From JBBECJ01 sp963763325 (GTDB lineage: Bacteria; Chloroflexota; Chloroflexia; Thermomicrobiales; CFX8): 64,000 nucleotides of DNA. Below, piece after piece: positions 26,971-36,618 of the stretch. The first letter of the stretch is position 1, and every line of letters begins with the position of its first letter. A program made the position numbers and the translations under genes. The notes beneath the pieces were generated by a model. It was not told where the DNA came from. It did not search any database and saw only the letters and a program-made list of their open reading frames with translations. Location: positions 434,001 through 498,000 of the forward strand of contig CAVXOL010000024.1 of NCBI GenBank assembly GCA_963763325.1, written 5' to 3'.

Positions 26971-27035
26971 CATGCCGACGCCGAACGCCTCGTCATGAAG
27001 CGTCCGGCGACTTAACCAGGCGTTTGACTCCCGGA

Positions 27036-27581
27036 TCAGTGCTCAGAGGATTCCTTGCCGGGATAGAGTTTCTCGCCTGCCCGAATCGAGACTGACAGCC
27101 AATTCTCCATCGGCGGGATCGTGCAGACCCAGTTGTCGTTGTACTGGCAGTACGGGCCATAGGCGTAATTGAAGTCCAGCGTCAACCTGCCGTCAGGGCG
27201 CTCCTGTGGATCGACCGTTCTGCCCGCCCCATACACTTCGTTTCCACAGGTCGCGTCACGAAACGGGGCGATCAATCGACCGCGCTCGGGTTCGCGATAG
27301 ACCATCAGGCTCGCCGGCTGGCCATCGACTTCGAACGACACGCGGCCAAACGGGATGTGCTCCTTTGTCGTTCCGGTTGTCGTCGGCAGCTCGACCGGGT
27401 CAGTTGGTACGTTCTTGTCGACGTCAACCACGAATACCAGGTCTGGCCGCTCCTCAAAGTAGTCGAGCGGAACGAAGTTCTCTCGCTGACTTTCGGTCAG
27501 GGGCGAGTGCTCATTCGTGCGCATGAATTCATCGCGCCGCTGACGAAAGCCTTGCAGCCGAGATGGTCGTGTCGATGTCAT
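27036..27581 (-). CDS. DUF1684 family protein
   Basis: The 181-residue protein carries the family's closing motifs: APFRDATCGNEVYGAGR, LTLDFNYAYGPYCQYNDNW and CTIPPMENWLSVSIRAGE. No signal peptide or membrane helix is visible. The biochemical role of DUF1684 is not established to my knowledge. AAAGGAG lies 9 nt before the ATG. It is a single gene between the YtxJ-like gene (convergent) and a hypothetical gene. Confidence 0.85.
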   Translation of the reverse strand: MTSTRPSRLQGFRQRRDEFMRTNEHSPLTESQRENFVPLDYFEERPDLVFVVDVDKNVPTDPVELPTTTGTTKEHIPFGRVSFEVDGQPASLMVYREPERGRLIAPFRDATCGNEVYGAGRTVDPQERPDGRLTLDFNYAYGPYCQYNDNWVCTIPPMENWLSVSIRAGEKLYPGKESSEH

Positions 27582-27681
27582 TTCAGTGCTCCTTTCGGGG
27601 CATTCCGCTCATCGGACCTGTATACCCCCTCTGGGTATTGTAACGCGTCAATTCGGACCGATATTCCGACCCTCCGCAGGC

Positions 27682-28503
27682 TCAGTCGATTTCCTTGTTC
27701 GGTTCGCCTTCGAGCCGTAACCAGGCAAGAATCCGGGCCTGGACGCCAGCGTCGTCTTCCTTCGCCAGTTGACGCTTGACGGTGGCCCAGCCACCTCGGT
27801 TGGTCTCGTAGATCGACTGGCCACCGTGAGTACGGAGAAAGGCCGCCCGCTCTCCGTGCTGGACGAGGAACCAGTCGTAAACGAGCGCCGGTTGGACAGC
27901 GGCCCCGTGGAGGTAAAGGGGATGATACTTGCCATCAACTGGTTGATTGTCGACGAACACTTCCCGGGCAGCAATCGTGCCGGGATACTCAACGATCGTT
28001 TCGACGATGGCCCTGTACAGGCGCGGGTAGTGCTCCTGGCGACTCTTCCAGCTCTTTCCAAGATCGGGTTTCGGTAGCGGCCGCGCCGAGAACGCAGCGA
28101 CGACCTCAGCTACCGCACGCTCCGGGTCCTCGCGAAGGAGTGTCCCCAGCGGCAAACGCGTTTCTCCGGACGCGCGAGTGATCAGCGGCGCGTCCTCTCC
28201 TGACAGCATGATCATCCCGAATCGATTGGCAGACTCCGTTCGGAATATGTCGGCCGTAGTCTTCCGGGTGATCAGGAAGCGATCCCACCCATGTTCAGGG
28301 CTGAACACCGGCATGACATCAATCCCGGAATCCGCATACCTGGCTTTTACGATCGCCCCAGCGACGATCCATCCCAGTGCATACGCCAGCCGATCCGGCG
28401 TCGCGAGATAGGCGGTTTCGTCAGGCATATCGTCGCTGAACTGAGCGAGGGGGAGTCCCTCGTAATTGGAGATCGCACGCTGGACGAGCTCGCGAACGTT
28501 CAT
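27682..28503 (-). CDS. Hypothetical protein, 273 aa
   Basis: The soluble protein has no family I can name. Motifs seen are DRLAYALGWIVAGAIVKARY, VFSPEHGWDRFLITRKTTAD, HYPRLYRAIVETIVEYPG, YDWFLVQHGERAAFLRTHGG and GGWATVKRQLAKEDDAGVQA. The frame continues to 28617, but I chose the ATG at 28503 (MNVRELVQRA) because an AGAGG lies about 10 nt upstream and the extension is low quality. It is divergent from the MFS transporter gene. Confidence 0.7.
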   Translation of the reverse strand: MNVRELVQRAISNYEGLPLAQFSDDMPDETAYLATPDRLAYALGWIVAGAIVKARYADSGIDVMPVFSPEHGWDRFLITRKTTADIFRTESANRFGMIMLSGEDAPLITRASGETRLPLGTLLREDPERAVAEVVAAFSARPLPKPDLGKSWKSRQEHYPRLYRAIVETIVEYPGTIAAREVFVDNQPVDGKYHPLYLHGAAVQPALVYDWFLVQHGERAAFLRTHGGQSIYETNRGGWATVKRQLAKEDDAGVQARILAWLRLEGEPNKEID

Positions 28504-28647
28504 GAGTTCGACACCTCTGATAGACACGAATACGCCGCAGTGCCGTGACTGTAGCAGAGAGCCGAGGTCCCGCGCATCAACGGACGTCGGCAGACGTCGC
28601 CTGCTAAGATATCCCACAACATAAGCGTACCGACTGAAAGAAGCTGC

Positions 28648-29955
28648 ATGACTGACCGGGATCGGGACCAGCGCGTCCTGGGAATCTATCAGGGCTGGGT
28701 CGTCGTCATCGCTGTGATGCTGACGCTGGCGATTGCGTCCGGTGGCAGATTCCTATTCGGCGTCGTCCTGATCCCGGTTACCGAAGAATTTGGCTGGAGC
28801 CGCGCTGAGCTGGCACTGGCCGTTACAATCAGCGTCATCGCGCTCTCGATCCTCCAGCCGCTCGTAGGCCTGCTCGTCGATCGCTTCGGGTCGCGCCGGA
28901 TCCTGATTGCCGGCGTCATCACGACCGCGACCGCGATGATTCCGATGACATTTGCAACGAGCCTTTGGCAGATCTACGTCTTCTACGGCCTGCTGGCCGC
29001 GTTCGGGTTTGCCGCTACGTCCCCGGTCAATACAACAGCCCTGGTGAATGGCTGGTTCGAGAAAAAGCGCGGGCTGGCGCTTTCGATGGCAACCTCAGGC
29101 GCGGCCTACGGACAGCTTCTGATCGTGCCGATCGCGACGGCGATAATGGTCGGTTGGGGCTGGCGCGCCAGCTACTATGCGATTACGATCGCGCTGGTCG
29201 TGATCGTCCTGCCGATGGCGATCTTCTTCATTCGCGACTCACCGTCGCGGATCGCAGCACGAGACTCCCGACGCTCCGGTGTGCTGGATGGTCCGAAGGT
29301 CACACTCTCTCAGGCAATCCGAACCGCAGCATACTGGCAACTCTCGTTCGGCATGTTCGTCTGCGGTGTCACGATGGGTTTCACCTCAGTCCACATGATC
29401 CCCTACTTGACCGATATGCCTGAACATTCGACGCACACGATGCAGACGACGGCTTCGTTCGCGATGTCAGTCGTGGGCGGTGCCAGCATCGTTGGGTCAC
29501 TGGCGCTGGGCTACCTGTCCGACCGCAAGGGCCACCGTGAGATCCTGTCGTTGACCTACTTCCTGCGTGGGTTGTCGTTTCTGGTTTTGCTTGCCGTTGG
29601 TTCGTACATTCCTGGCATCTTTATCGCCGCCATCATCCTCGGTATCTCCTGGACCTCGACGACGCCACTCGGCTCGGCGATCGCGGCCGACATTTTCGGA
29701 CGGGCCTCGATCGGCACGATATTCGGTTTCATCTTCACCTCCATGAATGTCGGCTCAGGTGTCGGCGCGTTCGTGGCTGGTCTCGATCAGGATCTGACCG
29801 GCAATTACCAGGCAGCGCTGATCGCGAACGTCGCGCTCGGCTTTCTGGCTGCCGCTGCCACATGGTCGATCAAGGTTCGGCCGTTTGAGGTTCCTCAGGC
29901 CGGTCCACCCCGGGAGCGAGCCGAGCCAGCACTTTCACGAGGCATCGGAGATTAG
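28648..29955 (+). CDS. Major facilitator superfamily transporter (OFA/MCT-like)
   Basis: The 435-residue protein has 12 predicted helices in two halves joined by a loop at about 205-225. The first helix (GWVVVIAVMLTLAIASGGRF) and VTEEFGWSRAELALA are typical of the oxalate:formate antiporter/monocarboxylate group, as are DRFGSRRIL between helices 2 and 3 and YLSDRKGHREILS in the second half. Likely substrates are small organic anions, but specificity cannot be read. The nearby sugar-acid genes make an organic-acid role possible. Confidence 0.9.
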   Translation: MTDRDRDQRVLGIYQGWVVVIAVMLTLAIASGGRFLFGVVLIPVTEEFGWSRAELALAVTISVIALSILQPLVGLLVDRFGSRRILIAGVITTATAMIPMTFATSLWQIYVFYGLLAAFGFAATSPVNTTALVNGWFEKKRGLALSMATSGAAYGQLLIVPIATAIMVGWGWRASYYAITIALVVIVLPMAIFFIRDSPSRIAARDSRRSGVLDGPKVTLSQAIRTAAYWQLSFGMFVCGVTMGFTSVHMIPYLTDMPEHSTHTMQTTASFAMSVVGGASIVGSLALGYLSDRKGHREILSLTYFLRGLSFLVLLAVGSYIPGIFIAAIILGISWTSTTPLGSAIAADIFGRASIGTIFGFIFTSMNVGSGVGAFVAGLDQDLTGNYQAALIANVALGFLAAAATWSIKVRPFEVPQAGPPRERAEPALSRGIGD

Positions 29956-30131
29956 GGCACATTCAGCAGAAGCGATGCTACGTCGCCTCGGCAAGGAGCG
30001 CGCAGACCTCGACCAGGCACTGAACGCATCCGCGACGTGGCGATCCAGATGCAACATAACGGCTGAACCGACCGAGTTGAAATTCGCCCGGAGCCGAACG
30101 ATCGAAACGTCCGCTTTTTCGTGATCTGGAA
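29956..30131. other. Convergent intergenic spacer
   Basis: 176 bp lie between the MFS and antiporter genes, which end toward each other. I saw no clear stem-loop with T run and no small gene. Confidence 0.4.
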
Positions 30132-31832
30132 TCAGTCACGTTCGTCAACCGTGTAATACATCTCCCGTCGGCGCTGGACGATCGCGCCCACCTGCCGCTG
30201 ATCCAGACCATGGACGTGCATGACATGGCGGATCAATTCGAGACCAGCCTCAAACTCGGGTTGAATGACTTCGGTCGCGCCAAGTTCCCGCAGTCGCTGC
30301 ATCTGCTCCTGGCTACGAGCACGAGCGATGATGTCTAACCGTTGATTCGCTCGTCGGCCGCTTTCGACAGCTGCTTCGGCCGCGAAGGGATCTGAGATCG
30401 CGACGGCCAGCACGCGCGCACGATCGATCCCAAGCCTTCGGAGTATCTCAGCATTTCCGGCGTCACCGTAGATGGCCGGAACCCCGTGACTGATCGCTTC
30501 GCGGACCGACGCAGGGTCATTGTCGACAACAACGCAGGCAAACCCCCTCCGCTTCAGCGCATCGACCAGGACCATTCCCAGCCTGCCATAGCCGCAAACG
30601 ATCGTATGACGCGCGGGAGGTCCACCTTCGAGCAGGGCGGTGTCCGGTTCCTGAAACCAACGTTCGTTAAAGCGCCGGCTATGGCGCAGTGCCGCTGGTG
30701 CGGCAGCGTCGAGCATCGGTGAGATTAGCAGTGTGCCGACTGACACTGCCAGAATCAGATTGTATCCACTCCGATCGATTATCTCCCGGTCAAATCCTTC
30801 CCCGGCGAGGATGAACGAGACTTCTCCGATTTGCGGCAACAGCACGCCGACCAGGACAGCACTCGTCAACGGTAGCCCGAACGCACGAACCGTCCCGGTG
30901 AGAATCAGGAACTTGCCAGCGAGGACGACGATCGTCACCAGAAAGACAACGCTGAGGTTGTGTGTCACATACGACAGATCGAGCAACATTCCCACGGACA
31001 CGAAGAACAGCGTGGCAAACGCTTCGCGCAGCGGAATGATGTCGGCCAGGACCTGATGACTGAAGTCCGATTCAGAGACGATCAGGCCGGCCAGGAACGC
31101 ACCCAGCGCGATCGAAAGTCCTGCTTCCTCGGTCGCGATTGCCGTCCCGAGGGCGATGACGACGATAGCCAGCAGAAAGAGCTCGCGTGACGCCGTCGCG
31201 ACAATGCGTTCCAGCAACCACGGTACGATCCGCAGGCCGAGGAATATGACCAGGCCGAGCACGACGATCGCGATTCCGACTGAGCGGAGGATGCCAAGCA
31301 GAATGTTGCCGCCGTCGTTGGCAAGGACCGGCAACAGAATCAGCATCGGGACGAGCGCAAGGTCCTGAAAGATGGCGATGCCGCCTGTGACACGACCGTG
31401 GCGGGTTCCTGTCTCGCCGCGTGACGTGAGCAGCTTGAGGGCCACTACGGACGATGAGAGTGCCACAACCATACCTAGCAGGATCGCCTGAGGCCAGGAC
31501 CAGCCCAGCATCAGCCCGATGACAAGTCCGAAGAGTGTCGTCAGCCCAACCTGAATCGACCCTGCTCCGATCGCAATTCTGCGGACGTGAAGTAGCTCCT
31601 TGAGCGAAAACTCGACGCCGAGCGAAAACATCAGGAAGGCAACGCCCAACTCAGCCAGGATTCGAACCGATTCAACATCCGCATCGTATCCAGGGGTAGA
31701 TGGCCCGATTGCTAACCCAGCGATCAGGTATCCGACAATTACTGGCAGGCCGATGCGCCGTGCAATGACGCCGCCGACGAATGCGGCAGCCAGCGCGACT
31801 GCAATGTTCAGGATGACGTGAGCGTCGCCCAA
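30132..31832 (-). CDS. CPA2-family cation:proton antiporter with TrkA-N domain (KefB/C-like)
   Basis: The 566-residue protein has about 12 helices in residues 5-385, including the family motifs GLPVIVGYLIAGLAIGP, LGVAFLMFSLGVEFSLKEL and FQDLALVPMLILLPVLAND. A Rossmann TrkA-N domain follows from about residue 410 (HTIVCGYGRLGMVLVDALKR, CVVVDNDPASV, YGDAGNAEILRRLGIDRA). It probably exchanges K+ or Na+ for H+ under nucleotide control. The TrkA-C domain is absent, as in many KefB-type proteins. The start appears to be TTG at 31832 with AAGGG about 9 nt upstream. Confidence 0.9.
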   Translation of the reverse strand: MGDAHVILNIAVALAAAFVGGVIARRIGLPVIVGYLIAGLAIGPSTPGYDADVESVRILAELGVAFLMFSLGVEFSLKELLHVRRIAIGAGSIQVGLTTLFGLVIGLMLGWSWPQAILLGMVVALSSSVVALKLLTSRGETGTRHGRVTGGIAIFQDLALVPMLILLPVLANDGGNILLGILRSVGIAIVVLGLVIFLGLRIVPWLLERIVATASRELFLLAIVVIALGTAIATEEAGLSIALGAFLAGLIVSESDFSHQVLADIIPLREAFATLFFVSVGMLLDLSYVTHNLSVVFLVTIVVLAGKFLILTGTVRAFGLPLTSAVLVGVLLPQIGEVSFILAGEGFDREIIDRSGYNLILAVSVGTLLISPMLDAAAPAALRHSRRFNERWFQEPDTALLEGGPPARHTIVCGYGRLGMVLVDALKRRGFACVVVDNDPASVREAISHGVPAIYGDAGNAEILRRLGIDRARVLAVAISDPFAAEAAVESGRRANQRLDIIARARSQEQMQRLRELGATEVIQPEFEAGLELIRHVMHVHGLDQRQVGAIVQRRREMYYTVDERD

Positions 31833-31898
31833 AGAGCCGGCCCTTCATGTCACGCAGTCCGCCTGGTGCCCGGCGCTGTTGGCGCGTCAGCGCGCCGG

Positions 31899-32330
31899 TC
31901 AATCATTTGTCGGAGGCGGTGCACCACGATGCCGCCGCACACGCACGGGTCGGACGACGATCATCACTCTTGGTGCGTCGTTCATCGACTGGACGTACGA
32001 TTCGGCACGCTCGCCGATATAGCGCTTCGCGATCTCGCGAAGCTCCGCACGGGCGGCGGCGTTATCGGCGACGACATCGGCGCGTCCCCGAATTTCGAGA
32101 TAGTCATACGAGTTGTCGGGATCATGGATCGCGACAGCGACCTGCGGCGAACGCTGCAAGGCACGCGCTTTGGCCGACGCCGCCGGAGCGATCATCCGCA
32201 GGGTATCCTCAACAACACGGTACCACATGATGGTGTTCTGTAGCGTTCCATCCGGCAATTCGAGCGCGAGCGCCGCGAACGCTGGACGATCGAGCAGGTC
32301 ATGGTCGGCGCCAGCAAAGGCCGCAGTCAT
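31899..32330 (-). CDS. PPOX-class flavin/F420-dependent protein
   Basis: The 143-residue protein is a split-barrel of the pyridoxamine 5'-phosphate oxidase group: LLDRPAFAALALELPDGTLQ, then TIMWYRVVEDTLRMIAP, VAVAIHDPDNSYDYLEIRGRA and KRYIGERAES. This layout is typical of TIGR03618-type F420 or flavin proteins of actinobacteria and Chloroflexota. Cofactor and substrate are not defined by sequence. The ATG at 32330 has AAAGGA about 7 nt upstream. Confidence 0.83.
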   Translation of the reverse strand: MTAAFAGADHDLLDRPAFAALALELPDGTLQNTIMWYRVVEDTLRMIAPAASAKARALQRSPQVAVAIHDPDNSYDYLEIRGRADVVADNAAARAELREIAKRYIGERAESYVQSMNDAPRVMIVVRPVRVRRHRGAPPPTND

Positions 32331-32504
32331 CAAAGGTCCTTTCTTGAATCCCGCGCGCCGGCTTTCAACTCAATCCAGACCGGCACGGACATTGCAGTAC
32401 GACTCTCGCCGTTCGCGATCGGATACGGCGAACACCATTATCTGACAGCCGGCGATAAAGGCAGAACGGTCCCACCCGTCAGTGACCATCAGCAAGGAAA
32501 CGCA

Positions 32505-32921
32505 ATGCCTACACGCGAGCAGCAATTCGAGACGCTTCGCAAGCAGTTGGAGGACGACCTGAGATCCAGCCGTGCGTCGATCGGCGAACTTGACAACGAA
32601 ACCGTTGAACTGGCGCGCGACAGCGATCAGGAAGGTGGGGTCCCTACGAACCACATGGCCGATGTCGGCACAAACGTCTATGAACGCGAGCGACTGATGA
32701 CCTTCGAGCAGGAGATGCGCGACCGAGCGACGGCGATTGAGGAAGCGCTCCAGCGGCTGGACGACGGCACCTATGGCGCATGCGCACGCTGCGGGCGCGA
32801 TATTCCGCTGGCGCGGCTACGGATCATGCCATTCTCCAACTATTGCGTCGAATGCCAGGAGTTCATCGATCAGCAAGCCAATGAACCAGGACTCAAGGAG
32901 GAGGCGCCGCTTCAACCGTAG
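32505..32921 (+). CDS. TraR/DksA-family zinc finger protein
   Basis: The 138-residue protein begins with a coiled coil (EQQFETLRKQLEDDL), has DQEGGVPTNHMADVGTNVYE and a helix EQEMRDRATAIEEALQRLDDGTYG. It ends with the C4 finger CARCGRDIPLARLRIMP...YCVECQ. This is the YteA/DksA arrangement, whose members bind the RNA polymerase secondary channel or act in stress regulation. The tip DxxDxA of true DksA is not evident. The ATG at 32505 follows AAGGA at 8 nt; the longer frame overlaps the divergent PPOX gene. Confidence 0.88.
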   Translation: MPTREQQFETLRKQLEDDLRSSRASIGELDNETVELARDSDQEGGVPTNHMADVGTNVYERERLMTFEQEMRDRATAIEEALQRLDDGTYGACARCGRDIPLARLRIMPFSNYCVECQEFIDQQANEPGLKEEAPLQP

Positions 32922-32933
32922 ATCACGCAAGGG

Positions 32934-33884
32934 TCAATCTGCGCTTGTAAGAATCTGCGCCAGCCGGTCAGCGTCGATACTGCCACCACTGACGATTGCA
33001 ACCACTCGGCCAGACGATCCGGCGTTCAGCGCGGCAGCGACAGCCAGCGCTCCCGCGCCTTCGGCCACGATCTTGTTCTTCAGCGCGAGTCGCCTGATTG
33101 CGCGGCGGACATCGTCATCGCTGACGGTGACGATCTCATCGACGAGATCGCGCAACAGCGGAAGCATTTCGGGAAACATGAACGAGACCGCGACACCATC
33201 GCAGATCGTGTCGACAGTGACGTCCACTGGCTTACCTGCTGCCAGACCAGCAATCACCGGCGTACAACCGATCGGCTGAACACCGATGATACGGATAGCC
33301 GGCCGTAGCGCCTTCAGTACGTTTGCGATGCCAGAAATCAGACCGCCACCGCCGATCGGAACGTAGACGGCGTCGACATCCGGCATGTCTTCGACAATCT
33401 CAAGACCGATGCTGCCGTGGCCAGCGATGACGTCACGGTTGGCGACTGGATGAATGAACGTATCTGGAAAGTCGTGATATGCGCCGGCTCGAAGATATCC
33501 GAATGCCCGCTCCACCGGCATAAGATCTGGGGTACCTCCATACGCCTCGGTCGCAGAGATCTTGTTCGCGGCGGTCGTCAATGGCATAACGGCACGTGCC
33601 GGGACACCAAAGCGTCGTGCGGCCCAGGCGAGCGCCTGAGCCGTGTTTCCGGACGATACCGTGCTGACACCACCTGCACGATCTTCCGCGGTCAGTGCGG
33701 CGACTGCGTTGTAGATGCCACGTATCTTAAAGCTTCCCACAGGTTGCAGGGATTCGGGCTTGATCCAAATCGACTCCGAGTCGTGAAGCTGTAGCAGCGG
33801 CGTCCGGACCGCTATCCCTCGCAACCGGTCACGCGCAGTCAAAACTTCGTCCATTGTCGGCTGGAGTTGGGTGATGGTTGTCAT
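32934..33884 (-). CDS. Threonine/serine dehydratase (PLP fold type II)
   Basis: The 316-residue protein has the lysine motif PVGSFKIRGIYNA, the SSGNTAQALAWAA loop, the glycine-rich phosphate loop VPIGGGGLISGIA and C-terminal VAIVSGGSID. By family it deaminates threonine or serine to 2-oxo acids, feeding isoleucine synthesis or catabolism. The ACT regulatory domain of biosynthetic IlvA is absent, so a catabolic or racemase-type role is more likely. It is convergent with the DksA-like gene 12 nt away. Confidence 0.9.
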   Translation of the reverse strand: MTTITQLQPTMDEVLTARDRLRGIAVRTPLLQLHDSESIWIKPESLQPVGSFKIRGIYNAVAALTAEDRAGGVSTVSSGNTAQALAWAARRFGVPARAVMPLTTAANKISATEAYGGTPDLMPVERAFGYLRAGAYHDFPDTFIHPVANRDVIAGHGSIGLEIVEDMPDVDAVYVPIGGGGLISGIANVLKALRPAIRIIGVQPIGCTPVIAGLAAGKPVDVTVDTICDGVAVSFMFPEMLPLLRDLVDEIVTVSDDDVRRAIRRLALKNKIVAEGAGALAVAAALNAGSSGRVVAIVSGGSIDADRLAQILTSAD

Positions 33885-33925
33885 GAGCGTTCCTCTGGTG
33901 TCCGGCCGATTACAAGCTACCGATA

Positions 33926-35095
33926 TCAGACCCGATTGGACACCGACTGCTCCGGAAGTGCCTCGATCATGCGCTCGATATCGCTGGCGTCATTGTAGAA
34001 GCTCGGTGCAACCCGGATGCCTCGCGACCGTATGACGGTGACGACGCCGGCCTCACTGAGCGCAACGTGCGCACGCAGATCCGCGTCCGGCGACCCTCCA
34101 GTGATCGCCACAATCGAAGACCGGTGACTCGGCACGAGACTGCTCGTCACGACGTATCCCTTTGCTGTCACGCCGTCGACGAGCCGATCGATGAGTTCGA
34201 GAGCGTGCGGGAGGATGCGTTCTGGACCAACCTCTTCGATGAGCGAGAGAGACGCCTGCATACCGGTGATGAGCCCGAACGGCTGGCCCCCGGGCTCGAA
34301 CCGTTGGGCAGACGGGTGCCAGGTCGCTCGTGGTTCAGGGACATACGGGTTCTCACAGACCGACGCACTACCGCCGTGTGTCGGTCGAAACTGCTCCATG
34401 CCCTCCTCAGAGAAGATCGCGACGCCAATTCCGAACCCTGAGTGAAGCCATTTGTAACCATGGGCAACTGCTGCATGAATGCCCCAACCGTCGACGTTGA
34501 TGGGAACGACGCCGAACGACTGCGTCGCATCGACGATCAGCAACAAGCCGCGATCTCGACACAGCGATCCGAGCGCGGGCAGGTCATTCCGGAAGCCGTC
34601 GGCAAACTCGACCTGTGAGATGGCAACGGCGCGTGTACGCGGAGTGATGGCTGACTCAATTGCACTCAGGTCGGTTCTGCCATCAGCGTTTTTGGCCGCC
34701 CAGCGCACGGTGACGCCACGCTCGGCCTGCGCGAGAAATGGGATCGCGAGAGACGGATACTCAGAATGCGGGATGACTACCTCGTCGCCTGTGCGCCAGT
34801 CGATACCGGCCGCACAGATGCTGATACCGTGCGCCGCCGACGCGACGATCGCAACTCGTTCGGCAGAGCCACCGGCGAGATTCGCGGTGCTCGCGCGAAG
34901 GGCACACAACGGTCCGCCACGGTCGCCGGCCTCCCAGATGTGTGGAATCGTAAACAACCTGTTGAACGCATCCAACGCGTGAACGGTTCGTTGAGGCAGC
35001 GGGCCAACTGTCGCGTGGTTGAGATATGCCCAGGTGCTGGACATTGGAAACTCGGTCAATCGTAAGGTCGCGGTGTCGATCCGAGTCGCGTTCAT
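33926..35095 (-). CDS. Class V PLP aminotransferase (cysteine desulfurase/isopenicillin N epimerase-like)
   Basis: The 389-residue protein has YLNHATVGPLPQRTVHALDA, a PLP aspartate in LLIVDATQSFGVVPIN and the Schiff-base lysine in VAHGYKWLHSGFGIGVAIF. It lacks the active-site Cys loop of cysteine desulfurases, so an aminotransferase, epimerase or C-S/C-N lyase role is more likely. The frame extends to 35266, overlapping the divergent amidohydrolase start; I chose ATG 35095 (MNATRIDTATLRL), which leaves a 139-bp divergent promoter region. Confidence 0.83.
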   Translation of the reverse strand: MNATRIDTATLRLTEFPMSSTWAYLNHATVGPLPQRTVHALDAFNRLFTIPHIWEAGDRGGPLCALRASTANLAGGSAERVAIVASAAHGISICAAGIDWRTGDEVVIPHSEYPSLAIPFLAQAERGVTVRWAAKNADGRTDLSAIESAITPRTRAVAISQVEFADGFRNDLPALGSLCRDRGLLLIVDATQSFGVVPINVDGWGIHAAVAHGYKWLHSGFGIGVAIFSEEGMEQFRPTHGGSASVCENPYVPEPRATWHPSAQRFEPGGQPFGLITGMQASLSLIEEVGPERILPHALELIDRLVDGVTAKGYVVTSSLVPSHRSSIVAITGGSPDADLRAHVALSEAGVVTVIRSRGIRVAPSFYNDASDIERMIEALPEQSVSNRV

Positions 35096-35234
35096 CTGGA
35101 GTTGCGTCCTCTCACGAAGCAGGATGGTATTGTCGTTGACTACTGCAAGCGGCGCAAACGTGCGTGACGAGCACCCGTTGAACAGGTAGCATGCAGTTGA
35201 CGATGCGAAGCGACACGAACGAAGGGCCTGGTAG

Positions 35235-36614
35235 ATGAACGTCGATCTGGTCATCCGTGGTGGCACGCTGGTTAACTCAGCGTCGCGGTTTCAAGCCGAC
35301 CTTGGGATTCGCGGCGAGCGGATCGTCCAGATCGGCGGTGACCTTGCCGGTGCGCGAGAGATTGACGCAAACGGGCTCGTCGTCCTGCCTGGCGCGATTG
35401 ATGCCCACGTCCACCTCACCAGCGACGAGCCCGACCCAAACGCGATTCAATGGGCCGATGACTTCACGAGTGGCTCCGAAGCGGCACTGGCTGGCGGCGT
35501 GACGACAGTCGGGAACATGACGTTCCTGCGACAAGGTGAGTCGATGCGCTCCGGACTCGATCGCGAGGCAAAGCTCGTTCGCGAGCAGGCGATCGCCGAT
35601 GTCATTCTGCATCCTGTCATCAACGAACCACGCCAGGCAATTATCGATGAGATCGATGAGTTGCTGGATGCCGGCCACTCGGACATCAAATTCTTCATGT
35701 CAACGCCAAGCTATGACGCCCACGGGACTGGATTTCTCAAAGCAACCGACGCCGCCGGGCGACACGGATTGTTGACGATGATTCACTGCGAAGATTATCC
35801 AATCATCCGCTGGTCGATTGACCGGCTGCTGGCAGAGGGCCGCGGCTCGCTCGCGAACTATCCGGCCAGCCGGCCAGTCGTCTCCGAGGTCGTCGCGACA
35901 CAACGAGCCGTGGCGCTCTGTGAGATCACTGGCGCTCCCGTCTACATCGTCCATCTCTCGTCGGCTGCTGCGCTAGAAGTCTGCCGTGAAGCGCAGGCCC
36001 GTGGGCTGCCTGTTTATGTCGAGACGCGCCCACTCTACCTCCACCTGACCAGCGAGCGATTTCTCGACGCCGACGGAGCCAAGTACGTTGGCCAGCCGCC
36101 ACTCCGCGAGGAGTTTGACCGGCGCGCGCTGTGGGACGGGCTTCGGAGCGGCGCAATCCACACAATCTGCACCGATCACGCTCCATGGACCCTGGAGCAC
36201 AAGCTCGACCCCTCGCTACATGTCGGCAACCTCCGGCCCGGTGTCGAGAATCTTCAGACGATGATGCCAATGCTGTACGACGAAGGAGTCCGGGGCGGGA
36301 AGATCACTTTGGAGCAACTCGTCGAGCTGACCTCGACCAACGTCGCGATGCTGTTTGGCCTCTACCCGCGAAAGGGCACGATCGCGGTTGGCTCCGACGC
36401 CGACCTCGTCCTCTGGGATCTGGACGAACGCCGCGTGATCCGCGACGAGGATATGCTCTCTCGCGCCGGTCATTCGATCTACTCCGGGTTGGAAGTCACA
36501 GGTTGGCCGGTCACGACGATCCGTCGCGGAGAGGTCGTTTTTGAGAACGGCAAGATAACTGCGGAACCAGGCAGCGGAATCCTTCTCCGGCGTGGTCAGA
36601 CGCGCAGCCTTTGA
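35235..36614 (+). CDS. Hydantoinase/dihydroorotase-like amidohydrolase
   Basis: The 459-residue protein has the amidohydrolase HxH motif (LPGAIDAHVHLTSDEPD), a candidate carboxylated lysine in SDIKFFMSTP, the histidines in MIHCEDYP and VYIVHLSSAAALE, and the catalytic aspartate in HTICTDHAPWTLEHK. It ends with GTIAVGSDADLVLWDL. This fits dihydropyrimidinase, hydantoinase or allantoinase-like enzymes that open cyclic amides. GAAGGG lies 8 nt before the ATG. Class V aminotransferase is divergent, and the pair may share a promoter region. Confidence 0.87.
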   Translation: MNVDLVIRGGTLVNSASRFQADLGIRGERIVQIGGDLAGAREIDANGLVVLPGAIDAHVHLTSDEPDPNAIQWADDFTSGSEAALAGGVTTVGNMTFLRQGESMRSGLDREAKLVREQAIADVILHPVINEPRQAIIDEIDELLDAGHSDIKFFMSTPSYDAHGTGFLKATDAAGRHGLLTMIHCEDYPIIRWSIDRLLAEGRGSLANYPASRPVVSEVVATQRAVALCEITGAPVYIVHLSSAAALEVCREAQARGLPVYVETRPLYLHLTSERFLDADGAKYVGQPPLREEFDRRALWDGLRSGAIHTICTDHAPWTLEHKLDPSLHVGNLRPGVENLQTMMPMLYDEGVRGGKITLEQLVELTSTNVAMLFGLYPRKGTIAVGSDADLVLWDLDERRVIRDEDMLSRAGHSIYSGLEVTGWPVTTIRRGEVVFENGKITAEPGSGILLRRGQTRSL

Positions 36615-36618
36615 AACC